Of a stretch of 31,466 nt of DNA, positions 7,935-15,212 are shown in pieces. The translations under genes were made by a program, and so were the position numbers. The notes under the pieces are model-generated. The model was not told where the DNA came from, searched no databases, and saw only the letters and a program-made list of their open reading frames with translations. Position 1 is the stretch's first letter. Each line of letters starts with the position of its first letter. Origin of the DNA: a virus; IMG/VR virus record IMGVR_UViG_3300036770_000418, positions 1-31,466 of that record; one strand, written 5' to 3'.

Positions 7935-9190
7935 TGGCCGCCAACGTAGTCCAGGCAGGCTCGTACCTGCTCGAGCTCGACACCGGCTTTGACTACAACT
8001 CGTTCAGGCTTGACGACGCAACCAAGGGCGTGCTCAACAACACCACGTACACGCTCGGCCCCAACATCACGTTCGCAGACATCACCGACTATGTGCGCGA
8101 AGTGACGTACCGACGCGGCAGACGAAACATTGATGACCAATTCGCGGCAGGCACATTGTCATTTGAGATGATTGACGAAACAGGCATCCTCGGGCCCTAC
8201 GACACCGCGAGCCCCTACTACGATCCGACCAACGACAAGCCAGGGCTCGCCCCAATGCGTAAGGTGCGCTTGAGCCGTGCAGGCGAATACCTGTTCATCG
8301 GTTATGTCATGTCCTACACCTACGAGTTCGCCCTGGCTGGTTACAACACCGTGTCGGTGTCATGCGCCGACGATTTCTACCTGTTGAGCCAGACACAAAT
8401 GGCGCCATTCAATCCCAGCTCGGAAACCAGTGGTGCACGCATCACAACGGTGCTGGCGTTGCCCGAGGTAAATTACACCGGCACAACCAATGTCGCTACT
8501 GGCACGGTCAATTTGGGCCACGACTCGAGCTACAACGTCGACGCAGGCACCAACACGCTGCAATACCTCAACGCAATTAACGAAGCAGAGCAGGGCCGCC
8601 TGTTCATGTCGCGTGATGGCGTGTTGACCTTCCAGGAGCGCATAGGAGCCACGCTCAGCGGCTCAGTCATCACGTTCGCTGACGATGGCACCGCGAGCGC
8701 CTACGACCGCGTAGACATCGAATTTGACGCCGATGGCGTAGTTAACCGGGCATACGTCGCAGGTTTGAACAACAACACGGCAACCGATGAAGACCTGAGC
8801 AGCCAGGCCACCTACTTCATCCAGTCAAAGTCAATAACCGGCAGCCTGCTGCACGATCAAAGCGAAATTGATGCCCTGGCGGCTTACCTGCTTGAGCCTG
8901 AACCATCACCGCGTTACACAGCCGTAAGCACCAACTTTTCAATGCTGACAGACGCGGAGCGCAACCTGGCAGCACAGGTAGACATCGGTGACACCATCAC
9001 CATCACCAAAGACATCACCGGCCTATCAAGCCTGACCTCCGAACTATCGGTCGAAGGCATTGAGGGCACCATCAGTTTCCAATCAGGGCACCGAATCACC
9101 TATTTCACGGCCCCAACCACGGTCGTATTCCAGCTAATCCTTGATGATGCCGTGTACGGTCAGCTTGATGGCACGAACGTATTAGGATGA
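7934..9190 (+). CDS. Minor tail protein / tail-tip hub (unit 1)
   Basis: 418 residues, immediately after the tape measure, where distal tail and hub proteins are coded. Beta-rich, with an early ITDYVREVTYRRGRRNIDDQ segment followed by IDETGILGPYD and a YDPTNDKPGLAPMRKVRL segment. This is the pattern of actinophage tail-tip proteins that build the base hub and hold the adhesin. No enzymatic motif is seen. It has more amino-acid changes against unit 2 (at least ten) than head proteins have, as expected for a surface-exposed part. Confidence 0.7.
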   Translation: MAANVVQAGSYLLELDTGFDYNSFRLDDATKGVLNNTTYTLGPNITFADITDYVREVTYRRGRRNIDDQFAAGTLSFEMIDETGILGPYDTASPYYDPTNDKPGLAPMRKVRLSRAGEYLFIGYVMSYTYEFALAGYNTVSVSCADDFYLLSQTQMAPFNPSSETSGARITTVLALPEVNYTGTTNVATGTVNLGHDSSYNVDAGTNTLQYLNAINEAEQGRLFMSRDGVLTFQERIGATLSGSVITFADDGTASAYDRVDIEFDADGVVNRAYVAGLNNNTATDEDLSSQATYFIQSKSITGSLLHDQSEIDALAAYLLEPEPSPRYTAVSTNFSMLTDAERNLAAQVDIGDTITITKDITGLSSLTSELSVEGIEGTISFQSGHRITYFTAPTTVVFQLILDDAVYGQLDGTNVLG

Positions 9191-9197
9191 TGACCTC

Positions 9198-10370
9198 ATG
9201 ACTACGCCATTCCCTTTCGTAGCGTCGCAGGTGCTGACAGCACAGCAATTGAACGACATTACAAATCTGCCAATCAATGATCAAACTGCCAGCTACACGC
9301 TTGTGGTCGGTGACGCTGGCAAGCGCGTCATTATGAACAATGCAGGCGCAACAACGATTACCGTCAACAACTCAGTATTTACGACCGGCGACACAATCTT
9401 CATCGCAAACAAAGGCGCAGGCACCACAACGATCACGGCTGGTGCAGGCGTAACAATCAACACGGCCGGGTCACTTGCATTGGCGCAATACGGAGGAGGC
9501 AGTCTCGTAGCCCTGTCTGCGTCAACCTTCGCTTTTTTTAGCTCAGTAGGTGCCACCTATGGCACCGCGACAGGTGGCACAAGCAGCAGCATCACGGTCG
9601 GCGGCGTCAATTACACGCTGTTGACGTTTACCAGCACAGGCACGTTGACGAATACGAAGGCTGGGCTGTTCGATATCTATCTCACTGGCGGCGGTGGCGG
9701 TGGTGCAAGCGGTCAATCAGGCACAAGTCGTGGTGGTGGTGGTGGTGGCGGTGGCGGCAACACGACGACTACGGTTTATCTTGATGCGAATGTCACGATA
9801 ACTATTGGTGGTGGCGGTGCAGGCAACACAGGCGATGGTGCTGCCGGTGCTGTTGGTAATGCATCGTTGGTCGGTGGCAAAGTTGGTCTGATTGGTGGTG
9901 GCGGCGGCGGCGGTTCGCAAGGCGCAGCAGTTAGAGGTGCCACTGGCGGCGGCGGCGCATCAACTGTAAATACGACTGGAAGCACGTCACTGTATGCCGA
10001 TACCGCCTACGGTTATTCGGGTGGCAACGGCGCAAGCGGCGACACTGGCGCAGGCGGCGGCGGCGGTGCAGGCGGCGCAGGCGCAACCGTCACTGGCTCC
10101 ACGGGTGCTGCAGGCGGCGCAGGACTAGAACGCAATACATTCATCGGTGGTTCGTCATTACTACGAGCAGGCGGTGGCGGCGGCGGTGGTAGCACTGGCG
10201 GCAGCGGCACAGACGGCGGTGCAAACGGCGGCAGTAGTTCCGCAAGCGGTTCTAACGCATCAGTCAACACAGGTGGCGGCGGCGGCGGTGCTGGTCAGGC
10301 CAACGGCGGGGCTGCTACTGCTGGCGGCAACGGCGGTTCAGGCATTGTGTATGTAAGGTTCAAGGTGTAA
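9198..10370 (+). CDS. Glycine-rich tail adhesin, receptor-binding candidate (unit 1)
   Basis: 390 residues. Residues 1 to about 143 are a conserved virion-anchoring domain (MTTPFPFVASQVLTAQQLND..., then Thr/Ile/Val-rich beta strands). The rest consists of runs of glycine (up to nine in a row) alternating with short variable segments, ending GGSGIVYVRFKV. Alternation of polyglycine with variable loops recalls the polyglycine type II sandwich of phage adhesins such as S16 gp38, where the loops bind the receptor. From about base 9630 it no longer aligns base for base with unit 2, although the last residues are the same. AGGA at 9185 precedes ATG 9198 by nine bases. Confidence 0.75.
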   Translation: MTTPFPFVASQVLTAQQLNDITNLPINDQTASYTLVVGDAGKRVIMNNAGATTITVNNSVFTTGDTIFIANKGAGTTTITAGAGVTINTAGSLALAQYGGGSLVALSASTFAFFSSVGATYGTATGGTSSSITVGGVNYTLLTFTSTGTLTNTKAGLFDIYLTGGGGGGASGQSGTSRGGGGGGGGGNTTTTVYLDANVTITIGGGGAGNTGDGAAGAVGNASLVGGKVGLIGGGGGGGSQGAAVRGATGGGGASTVNTTGSTSLYADTAYGYSGGNGASGDTGAGGGGGAGGAGATVTGSTGAAGGAGLERNTFIGGSSLLRAGGGGGGGSTGGSGTDGGANGGSSSASGSNASVNTGGGGGGAGQANGGAATAGGNGGSGIVYVRFKV

Positions 10371-10372
10371 AC

Positions 10373-10615
10373 ATGGCACACTTCGCACAAGTAGAAAATG
10401 GCGTAGTTCGCCAAGTGATTGTCGTCAGCAACGACGATTGCGCTGGCGGCGACCTGCCAGAAAGCGAACCAGCAGGCCAAGCATTTCTTGCAAACATCGG
10501 CCTCGAGGGTCATTGGGTGCAGACGTCATATCACGCCAATTTTCGTGGCAAATACGCAGGCATCGGCGATCTATGGAACGGCACAGACTTTGTGAGCCCG
10601 GAGGTTAGTGAATGA
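10373..10615 (+). CDS. Small accessory tail protein, type A (unit 1)
   Basis: 80 residues, two bases after the adhesin stop. It resembles a short protein family found next to tail fibres in many environmental phages (MAHFAQVENGVVRQVIVVSN, an asparagine/aspartate turn, then FRGKYAGIGDLWNG). Function is unproven; a fibre-associated or fibre-assembly role is inferred from position. Unit 2 has a different member at this place, so gene and adhesin C-terminus appear to be exchanged together. Confidence 0.6.
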   Translation: MAHFAQVENGVVRQVIVVSNDDCAGGDLPESEPAGQAFLANIGLEGHWVQTSYHANFRGKYAGIGDLWNGTDFVSPEVSE

Positions 10616-10788
10616 AATGGCAATACATCCTCGAAGACTGGGCCAAAAGTTTCGTCGCTGGAAGCGTCGCCGTGCTTATCACAAGCGGATACGACATCGA
10701 AAGCGCGCTAAAAGCAGGGCTCGCCGCGATGCTGCCGTTGATCTACGCCTGGGCGAACACGAAAGACCATAGGTACGGTCGCAAGTGA
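10612..10788 (+). CDS. Holin-like small membrane protein (unit 1)
   Basis: 58 residues. ATG 10612 overlaps the previous stop. It reads MKWQYILEDWAKSFVAGSVA and continues with two hydrophobic stretches, about residues 14-25 and 31-48 (SALKAGLAAMLPLIYAWA), ending in a charged DHRYGRK tail. This is typical of actinophage holins placed beside the lysin. The stop overlaps the GTG of the M15 endolysin, so the two are translationally coupled. In unit 2 the changes are conservative and the hydrophobic parts remain. Confidence 0.75.
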   Translation: MKWQYILEDWAKSFVAGSVAVLITSGYDIESALKAGLAAMLPLIYAWANTKDHRYGRK

Positions 10789-11342
10789 AGCTCGTAGTCA
10801 AGCCGGTACGGATGCCAGCTGACCTACGCAGCATCGAGTGGGGCAAGCTGCCCGACTACCTGCTGACACCAATCAGGCCCTACGGCAGGCTGCATCCCTT
10901 GGCTGCCCAAGCTTGGGAAGCGATGAGGAAGGCCGCGCACCGCGACGGCATCAGACCACTAAAGCCCACGAGCGTCGCAGACACCTATCGAAGCCTTGAG
11001 GTACAAGAGCGCGGATTCTTGGCGCGTTACACCACGGCACCGATTGAAAACAGCAAATCAATACGCACGTACAAAGGTCAAAAGTATTACTTGAAGCCAG
11101 GGCTGGCCCCGATGGCGGTGCCTGGTCGCAGCTTTCACAATTTGGGGCTGGCGGTCGATGTCAGCGACGCCAACGGTTTGCGCTTGCAATGGATGCGCGA
11201 CAACTGCGACAAATACGGCTTCACCTGGGAGCTGCAATCCGAGCCATGGCACATCAGGTATTTCATGGCAGAATCAATACCGGCAGCAGTTCAAGAATGG
11301 ATCGACTCGCATGCCAACAGAGATCTACGTAGCGCTGATTAG
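10785..11342 (+). CDS. Endolysin, M15 family D,D-/L,D-carboxypeptidase-like (unit 1)
   Basis: 185-residue zinc peptidase of the VanY/M15 type that cuts peptidoglycan stem peptides to release progeny. The zinc and catalytic set is present: SFHNLGLAVD gives His118 and Asp125, and EPWHIRY gives Glu153 and His156. No signal peptide is seen, so it depends on the holin. GTG 10785 overlaps the holin stop. No separate cell-wall-binding domain is present; the first 60 residues are basic and could contact the wall. Unit 2 differs at three residues. Confidence 0.85.
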   Translation: MKLVVKPVRMPADLRSIEWGKLPDYLLTPIRPYGRLHPLAAQAWEAMRKAAHRDGIRPLKPTSVADTYRSLEVQERGFLARYTTAPIENSKSIRTYKGQKYYLKPGLAPMAVPGRSFHNLGLAVDVSDANGLRLQWMRDNCDKYGFTWELQSEPWHIRYFMAESIPAAVQEWIDSHANRDLRSAD

Positions 11343-11544
11343 CGCAATCGCCATCATCATCGCAGCCGGACTACCGGCCTGGCTGATTGAGCGTGCACGC
11401 AAAGAAAACAGCTCGGATCACGCATACGTGCGTCGGATTCTCACTAGGGTAGAACGCAAGATTGACAACCACTTGGAGGATCACAGCAATGGCGTTACGC
11501 GACGAATTGGAACCAAAGACGGAGAAATTGCAGACGTTGATTGA
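11311..11544 (+). CDS. Second lysis-type membrane protein, DUF2746-like (unit 1)
   Basis: 77 residues. ATG 11311 lies within the end of the endolysin gene. One transmembrane segment (about 5-25, VALISAIAIIIAAGLPAWLI) is followed by a charged helical tail with RRILTRVERKIDNHLEDHS, the layout of DUF2746-type proteins found in actinophage lysis cassettes. Likely a second holin or holin regulator. Its last 18 codons overlap the first 18 codons of the next gene in another frame (11489-11544). Four residues differ in unit 2, all in that overlap. Confidence 0.65.
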   Translation: MPTEIYVALISAIAIIIAAGLPAWLIERARKENSSDHAYVRRILTRVERKIDNHLEDHSNGVTRRIGTKDGEIADVD

Positions 11545-11704
11545 GTGGGTGAAAGCCCAACCAAACGCTGATGAGTGGCACGAGGTGCTGATGGATTACA
11601 GCTACAGCCTTCGATCACTGGCTCAATTGTGCCACAAACATGGGGCACCAGCAGCCGTCACGCAAAACACGGTGCACAGATACCGCGAGCGTCATGCTTC
11701 GTGA
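11489..11704 (+). CDS. Small helix-turn-helix-like protein (unit 1)
   Basis: 71 residues. The start is fixed at ATG 11489 by GGAGGA at 11475-11480 (eight-base spacing). The central and C-terminal part (SLRSLAQLCHKHGAPAAVTQ, then NTVHRYRERH) reads as a helix-turn-helix with a basic recognition helix. Similar small proteins beginning MALRDEL are common in actinophages, without an assigned function. No small terminase subunit is recognisable elsewhere, so this is one candidate for that DNA-recognition role; a regulator is the alternative. It overlaps the metallophosphoesterase by 11 bases. Confidence 0.6.
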   Translation: MALRDELEPKTEKLQTLIEWVKAQPNADEWHEVLMDYSYSLRSLAQLCHKHGAPAAVTQNTVHRYRERHAS

Positions 11705-12695
11705 CGAAGTAAACCAACTGCAATCTGCCGATCAGCTGCGCCAGGCATTGGCGCGCACGCAACAGGCGTTGGTCAAAGCCAAGTTCGCCAAAGATGAGCT
11801 GATTAGCGCGGTTTATCAAGCCGCCAAGGATGCGGCCCTAGCGGTCGAGCCGGTACGAATCAAACCAATAGCCAAAGACAAACGCACAGGCAAGCCCGAG
11901 GTCGCCCTAGTGCATTTGACAGATTGGCAGTATGGCAAACAAACAGTGAGCTATGGCCCGACCACGTGCGCCCAACGCATTGGGCAGTTCATCGATAAGA
12001 CCATTCACATCACGGACATTCAGCGCAAGCATCACCCGGTTAGAGAGGTCTACGTGCTGCTTGGTGGCGACATGGTGGAGGGATTGGGCATCTTCCCAGG
12101 GCAGGTGTACGAGGTGCACGCACACCTCTACGAGCAGCTGTTCACCGTGTCGCAGATCATCACGCAGTCGATTACGACGCTGGCACAGCACTTTGAGAAG
12201 GTGCACGTGGTATGCGAGTACGGCAACCACGGCAGGTTGGGCCGTAAGGGCGAGATGCCTGGTGGCGACAACATTGATCGCATCGCGTACGAGATTGCAC
12301 GCGACAAATGCAAAGGCCTGACAGCCTCATGGCAGAGCTCGGGCGACTGGTATCAGATTGCGCGCATCGGCAACTACAAGGCGCTGCTCGTGCACGGTGA
12401 CGAGATCAAGAGCTTCGGCGGCAACACACCGGCATTCGGCATTCTGCGTAAGGTCAACGCTTGGGCTGGTGGCGTCATTGAGGAGTTCACCGACTGCTAC
12501 ATGGGGCATTGGCACACGCCCATGAGCCTGACCATGGGCAACGGCAATCGAATTTTCGTCACCGGCTCGCCAGAGTCGCACAATGAATACGCACGCGAAT
12601 TCGTGGCTGCGACAGGCAAACCCAGCCAACGCCTACATTTCATTGATCCGACCAAGGGCCGCGTGGCGGCAGAATACGTCGTATGGCTCGACTAG
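11694..12695 (+). CDS. Calcineurin-like metallophosphoesterase (unit 1)
   Basis: 333 residues from ATG 11694 (MLRDEVNQL), chosen because it overlaps the upstream stop as elsewhere here. Residues 1-50 are probably coiled coil. Metal-binding motifs in order: Asp77 (TDWQYG, with Gln79 where the family often has His), GGDMVEG at 124-130, Asn178-His179 (GNHGR), His234 (VHGD) and His272/His274 (GHWHT). The enzyme is a phosphodiesterase or nuclease of the SbcD/Mre11-related superfamily; its phage role is unknown but it may process DNA ends together with the annealing protein downstream. Four residues differ in unit 2 (E/D, Q/K, G/E, T/A). Confidence 0.85.
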   Translation: MLRDEVNQLQSADQLRQALARTQQALVKAKFAKDELISAVYQAAKDAALAVEPVRIKPIAKDKRTGKPEVALVHLTDWQYGKQTVSYGPTTCAQRIGQFIDKTIHITDIQRKHHPVREVYVLLGGDMVEGLGIFPGQVYEVHAHLYEQLFTVSQIITQSITTLAQHFEKVHVVCEYGNHGRLGRKGEMPGGDNIDRIAYEIARDKCKGLTASWQSSGDWYQIARIGNYKALLVHGDEIKSFGGNTPAFGILRKVNAWAGGVIEEFTDCYMGHWHTPMSLTMGNGNRIFVTGSPESHNEYAREFVAATGKPSQRLHFIDPTKGRVAAEYVVWLD

Positions 12696-12961
12696 ACGCT
12701 TACCCCCTGGTGCGAGTCACCTGGCACGACGCCTACACGCTGGGCAACAACGAATGGCGCGACCTAAACGACATCAAGGATGAGCCCTGCGTGGTGTATT
12801 CGGTCGGATACTGGCTCAAACGCAAACGGTCACGGCACCTGGTGTTGATCCAGAGCTGTGCCGACGATGAGCAGGTGGACAACGTGCTGCTGATACCGAT
12901 GGGCATGGTCAAAAAAGTGGAACGCCTGAGAATCCCCCACAAGCCCCGAAAAGCTCGCTAA
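12683..12961 (+). CDS. Conserved phage protein of unknown function (unit 1)
   Basis: 92 residues, starting inside the end of the metallophosphoesterase. Short beta-rich protein (VRVTWHDAYTLGN, CVVYSVGYWLKRKRSRHLVL, VLLIPMGMVKKVERLRIP) with a basic C-terminus. The pattern, a strand with WHDA followed by SVGYWL and an IPMGMV strand, is common among small actinophage proteins without a role. One residue differs in unit 2 (N/D). Confidence 0.75.
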   Translation: MARLDAYPLVRVTWHDAYTLGNNEWRDLNDIKDEPCVVYSVGYWLKRKRSRHLVLIQSCADDEQVDNVLLIPMGMVKKVERLRIPHKPRKAR

Positions 12962-12992
12962 GGTCAAATGCATGGGATTGGAGGCCCATAAC

Positions 12993-13202
12993 ATGACAAC
13001 ACCACAGGTAATCACCTACGAAATACTGACCGGGTACTGCAAGGACACAATGCAGGAATTCCACCTCGTAGTATTCAGGCACGACACAGGCCGCATCAAG
13101 CGCGCCCAATTGCGCATGCGCAACACGCCCGAATCCGACTGGAGCGACCCATTAGAGCTAAAGCACCTGCCGGGCGAACCCACACACCCGAGCGCCGCAT
13201 GA
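12993..13202 (+). CDS. Unknown small protein (unit 1)
   Basis: 69 residues. ATG 12993 is preferred over 12972 because GGAGG at 12980-12984 lies eight bases before it. The protein starts MTTPQVITYEILTGYC and is mixed alpha/beta with a basic middle (RIKRAQLRMRN) and a proline-rich end. I do not recognise a family. One residue differs in unit 2 (K/T). Its stop overlaps the next ATG. Confidence 0.65.
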   Translation: MTTPQVITYEILTGYCKDTMQEFHLVVFRHDTGRIKRAQLRMRNTPESDWSDPLELKHLPGEPTHPSAA

Positions 13203-13711
13203 ACCCCATAATCACCATCAGCGCATGCGCGTCGCTGATCATCGGCGGTATCGGACTTGCGCTGACCCCAGAGCAGCCACTAGACCCTTGGGCGCCAGCG
13301 GTGTCATCGACCGTCTACCTTCCGCCCACGACCGAGGCACCGCTGGCAACCCCCCAGAATGGCACCATTGCCCCCTACGAAGGCCCAGGATGCGCCGAAT
13401 GGGCGCCCCTAGCCCTAGAGGCAGGGTTCACGCCCACCGATTTGCCAACGGCGCTACAGGTCATGGAGCTTGAATCTATGTGCCTACCTGACGCCATAGG
13501 CGACAACGGCGAATCATTCGGCCTGATGCAAATAAACAGCTTTTGGTGCCAACCCAGCCGCTACTGGCCCGAGGGCTATCTGCAGGCATTCGGCCTCGTC
13601 AACGACTGCTCGGAGCTGATGCTGCCGCGCACCAACCTGATCGTCGCATGGCACATCGCAGCCAACCACGGATGGCCCAACTGGACAACATACGAGCACA
13701 TCAATGGGTGA
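13199..13711 (+). CDS. Membrane-anchored lysozyme-like (SLT-type) muralytic protein (unit 1)
   Basis: 170 residues. A hydrophobic N-terminal segment (about 4-22) acts as signal or anchor, followed by a Pro/Thr-rich linker (about 28-60) and a lysozyme-fold domain with the ES pair at Glu92-Ser93 and GLMQIN at 108-113. Three or four Cys (65, 95, 117 and about 137) suggest disulfides outside the membrane. It would cut glycan strands from outside the membrane, complementing the M15 peptidase coded 2.4 kb upstream. It could be a second lysin or a surface-modifying enzyme. The linker is the most variable part between units. Confidence 0.75.
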   Translation: MNPIITISACASLIIGGIGLALTPEQPLDPWAPAVSSTVYLPPTTEAPLATPQNGTIAPYEGPGCAEWAPLALEAGFTPTDLPTALQVMELESMCLPDAIGDNGESFGLMQINSFWCQPSRYWPEGYLQAFGLVNDCSELMLPRTNLIVAWHIAANHGWPNWTTYEHING

Positions 13712-13808
13712 CGCACTGGTATTCATCATCATCTACGGCTACTTCGTTGCAGCGTTTTGGTACCTTGCTAGAACACGCAGGGAGAAAGACAGCGATGGCA
13801 GCAACTAG
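13704..13808 (+). CDS. Tiny single-span membrane peptide (unit 1)
   Basis: 34 codons beginning within the end of the lysozyme-like gene: MGDALVFIIIYGYFVAAFWY followed by a charged tail LARTRREKDSDGSN. One transmembrane segment (about 5-22). Unit 2 has a divergent 33-residue homologue at the same place, with GYF, AF/TAF and YL kept. Maintenance of a hydrophobic reading frame despite many changes supports a real gene. A holin-like or antiholin-like role is inferred from the neighbouring muralytic gene. Confidence 0.6.
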   Translation: MGDALVFIIIYGYFVAAFWYLARTRREKDSDGSN

Positions 13809-14148
13809 ACCCGACCCGGGCGACGCCGCATACGTGGCATGGCAGCTCACCAAAAACGGTGATCGAATGGCCCAATACGGACATCCTTGGGATGACTACA
13901 CCATGGTGCGCCGCATTTTCGGTGTGCTCACAAACTTCAAGCACAACCTGACGGTGCAAGAAGCCATCATGTTCATGGTCGCAGTCAAACTTGCCAGGCT
14001 GATGACATCATTGGACCGCGAGAAATTGCACGAGGATTCATTGATTGACGCAATCGGCTACCTGAATTGCCTGCACATGGTCGATGCCAAAGACAATCTC
14101 GTAGATGCCCCATTGCACATCGTTGGCGACATGTGGATTGACAAATGA
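13795..14148 (+). CDS. DUF6378-like conserved phage protein (unit 1)
   Basis: 117 residues from ATG 13795, with GGGAGA ending ten bases or so upstream. The pattern RMAQYGHPWDD, then MVAVKLARL and a DSLIDAIGYL helix, fits the DUF6378-type proteins widespread in phages: an all-helical fold with the Tyr-Gly-His-Pro turn. Function is unknown; a link to nucleotide metabolism is sometimes suspected from the fold. It overlaps the nuclease start (ATGA). Confidence 0.7.
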   Translation: MAATRPDPGDAAYVAWQLTKNGDRMAQYGHPWDDYTMVRRIFGVLTNFKHNLTVQEAIMFMVAVKLARLMTSLDREKLHEDSLIDAIGYLNCLHMVDAKDNLVDAPLHIVGDMWIDK

Positions 14149-14483
14149 CAAGCCCACAAAAACGCAAAGGGCACGCAGCCGAGCGTGCCGTGGTCAAGTG
14201 GCTACGCACGTTCGGTGTCAAAGCTGATCGAGTGCAAGCCGGTCGGCAAGACGACCGGGGCGACATTGATGGCCTGCCAGGCATCATCATTGAGGTCAAA
14301 GACCGCAAAACCCACAGCTTTGAGGACTACTTCAACCAATTACGCAGACAAATACAAAACGCCGACGCATTCACAGGCGTTATTATTCTCAAACGCCCAG
14401 GCAAAACCGACGTCGCTGACTGGATTGCCTGCATGCCTGCATACGAGTGGATCAACCTAATCAAACTTGTGGAGGACAAATGA
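14145..14483 (+). CDS. PD-(D/E)XK nuclease, Holliday-junction-resolvase-like (unit 1)
   Basis: 112 residues. Glu13 in the first helix (KGHAAERAVVKWL), then Asp40 (DDRGDIDG) and Glu50-Val51-Lys52 (IIIEVKDRK) form the active site of archaeal Hjc-like/PD-(D/E)XK resolvases. In phages such enzymes resolve branched DNA before packaging and serve recombination. Its place next to the annealing protein makes a small recombination module. N/K is the only difference from unit 2. Confidence 0.8.
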   Translation: MTSPQKRKGHAAERAVVKWLRTFGVKADRVQAGRQDDRGDIDGLPGIIIEVKDRKTHSFEDYFNQLRRQIQNADAFTGVIILKRPGKTDVADWIACMPAYEWINLIKLVEDK

Positions 14484-15106
14484 GCTTCAACCTTGACAAC
14501 TACGTAGACGTACCTACTCGACTACGCATGGCGCTAGAAAAGTACCCAGACCTGCGCGTGCAAGAATCCCAGCCGGTATTCCGTGAGATTGGCACAAAGC
14601 TCTACATTGAGATTCGCTGCACGGTATGGCGCGACAAAGACGATCAGTTGCCGTGCATCGCATTCTGCTGGGAGCCATTTCCAGGCACCACGCCATACAC
14701 ACGCGACTCGGAGCAGATGAACGCCTCAACATCGGCCTTGGGGCGTGCCCTGGGCATGATGGGCTTCGGCATTGATACCAAGATGGCAAGCAAGCAAGAG
14801 GTGCTTGCACGTCAGCCAGCTGTTGAGGTCAAGACCGAGACAGCGACGTATGAGGATGGCAGCCCAGTGCCCGACCCGTTTGATGACAAGCCACAAAAGA
14901 CCAACGTGGTCAACATCCGTGACCCGAAGGCTGTGGCATCTGCTAAACAGGTCGGCATGATTCGAGCCTTGGCACGAACAAAGAACATCCCAGCCGGGGC
15001 AGGCGTAATCAAAGCAGTGTCAGAGGTAATCGGGCGTGACCTGCTCGTACTCGAAGAGCTCACCAAGGGAGAGGCATCAGCCGTAATTACCGCTTGGAAA
15101 AACTGA
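14480..15106 (+). CDS. ERF-like single-strand annealing protein (unit 1)
   Basis: 208 residues. ATG 14480 is set by GGAGG at 14471 (GGAGGACAA, then ATG). The central SEQMNASTSALGRALGMMGF (about 77-96) and ASKQEV (103-108) are typical of the ERF/Rad52-like annealing proteins of phages, and the C-terminal segment (about 160-207: AKQVGMIRALA..., LEELTKGEASAVITAW) is the DNA-binding helical tail found in many such proteins. It would drive strand annealing and recombination, and is the best candidate for the mosaic exchanges seen between the two units. Last gene before the non-coding interval. Confidence 0.78.
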   Translation: MSFNLDNYVDVPTRLRMALEKYPDLRVQESQPVFREIGTKLYIEIRCTVWRDKDDQLPCIAFCWEPFPGTTPYTRDSEQMNASTSALGRALGMMGFGIDTKMASKQEVLARQPAVEVKTETATYEDGSPVPDPFDDKPQKTNVVNIRDPKAVASAKQVGMIRALARTKNIPAGAGVIKAVSEVIGRDLLVLEELTKGEASAVITAWKN

Positions 15107-15212
15107 AGTAGACCAATCGCATTGGTGCGTTCAGGCCGCGTGACCTGATGTAGGTGCAAATCCTCGGTGACTCATCATCATCAGTTAGCCCATCAGAAGG
15201 GCGTGTCAGTCC
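15107..15212 (+). other. Conserved non-coding segment with two hairpins (after unit 1)
   Basis: About 106 bases with one difference from the other copy. Hairpin 1: ACCAAT 15112-15117 / ATTGGT 15121-15126, three-base loop. Hairpin 2: TCAGG 15131-15135 / CCTGA 15144-15148. The one substitution (15110, G/A) lies just outside the first stem. No T-run follows, so it is not a standard terminator, and no cloverleaf can be formed. Confidence 0.5.

Noticed and set aside
9776-10270. Proline-rich frames on the minus strand opposite the adhesin
   Set aside because: They are the complement of glycine codons and have no start signal or neighbours on that strand.
9680-10360. Microsatellite or diversity-generating repeat in the glycine-rich part
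   Set aside because: The GGC/GGT runs code for glycine in frame; no template repeat or reverse transcriptase is present to suggest a retroelement.
15112-15150. Rho-independent terminator after the annealing gene
   Set aside because: Hairpins are present but no run of T follows either stem.
15112-15180. tRNA gene suggested by a T-arm-like stretch (GGTGCAAATCC) after two hairpins
   Set aside because: The anticodon-like arm has an eight-base loop without the usual T, the T-stem has two mismatches, and no acceptor stem pairs. No cloverleaf forms.
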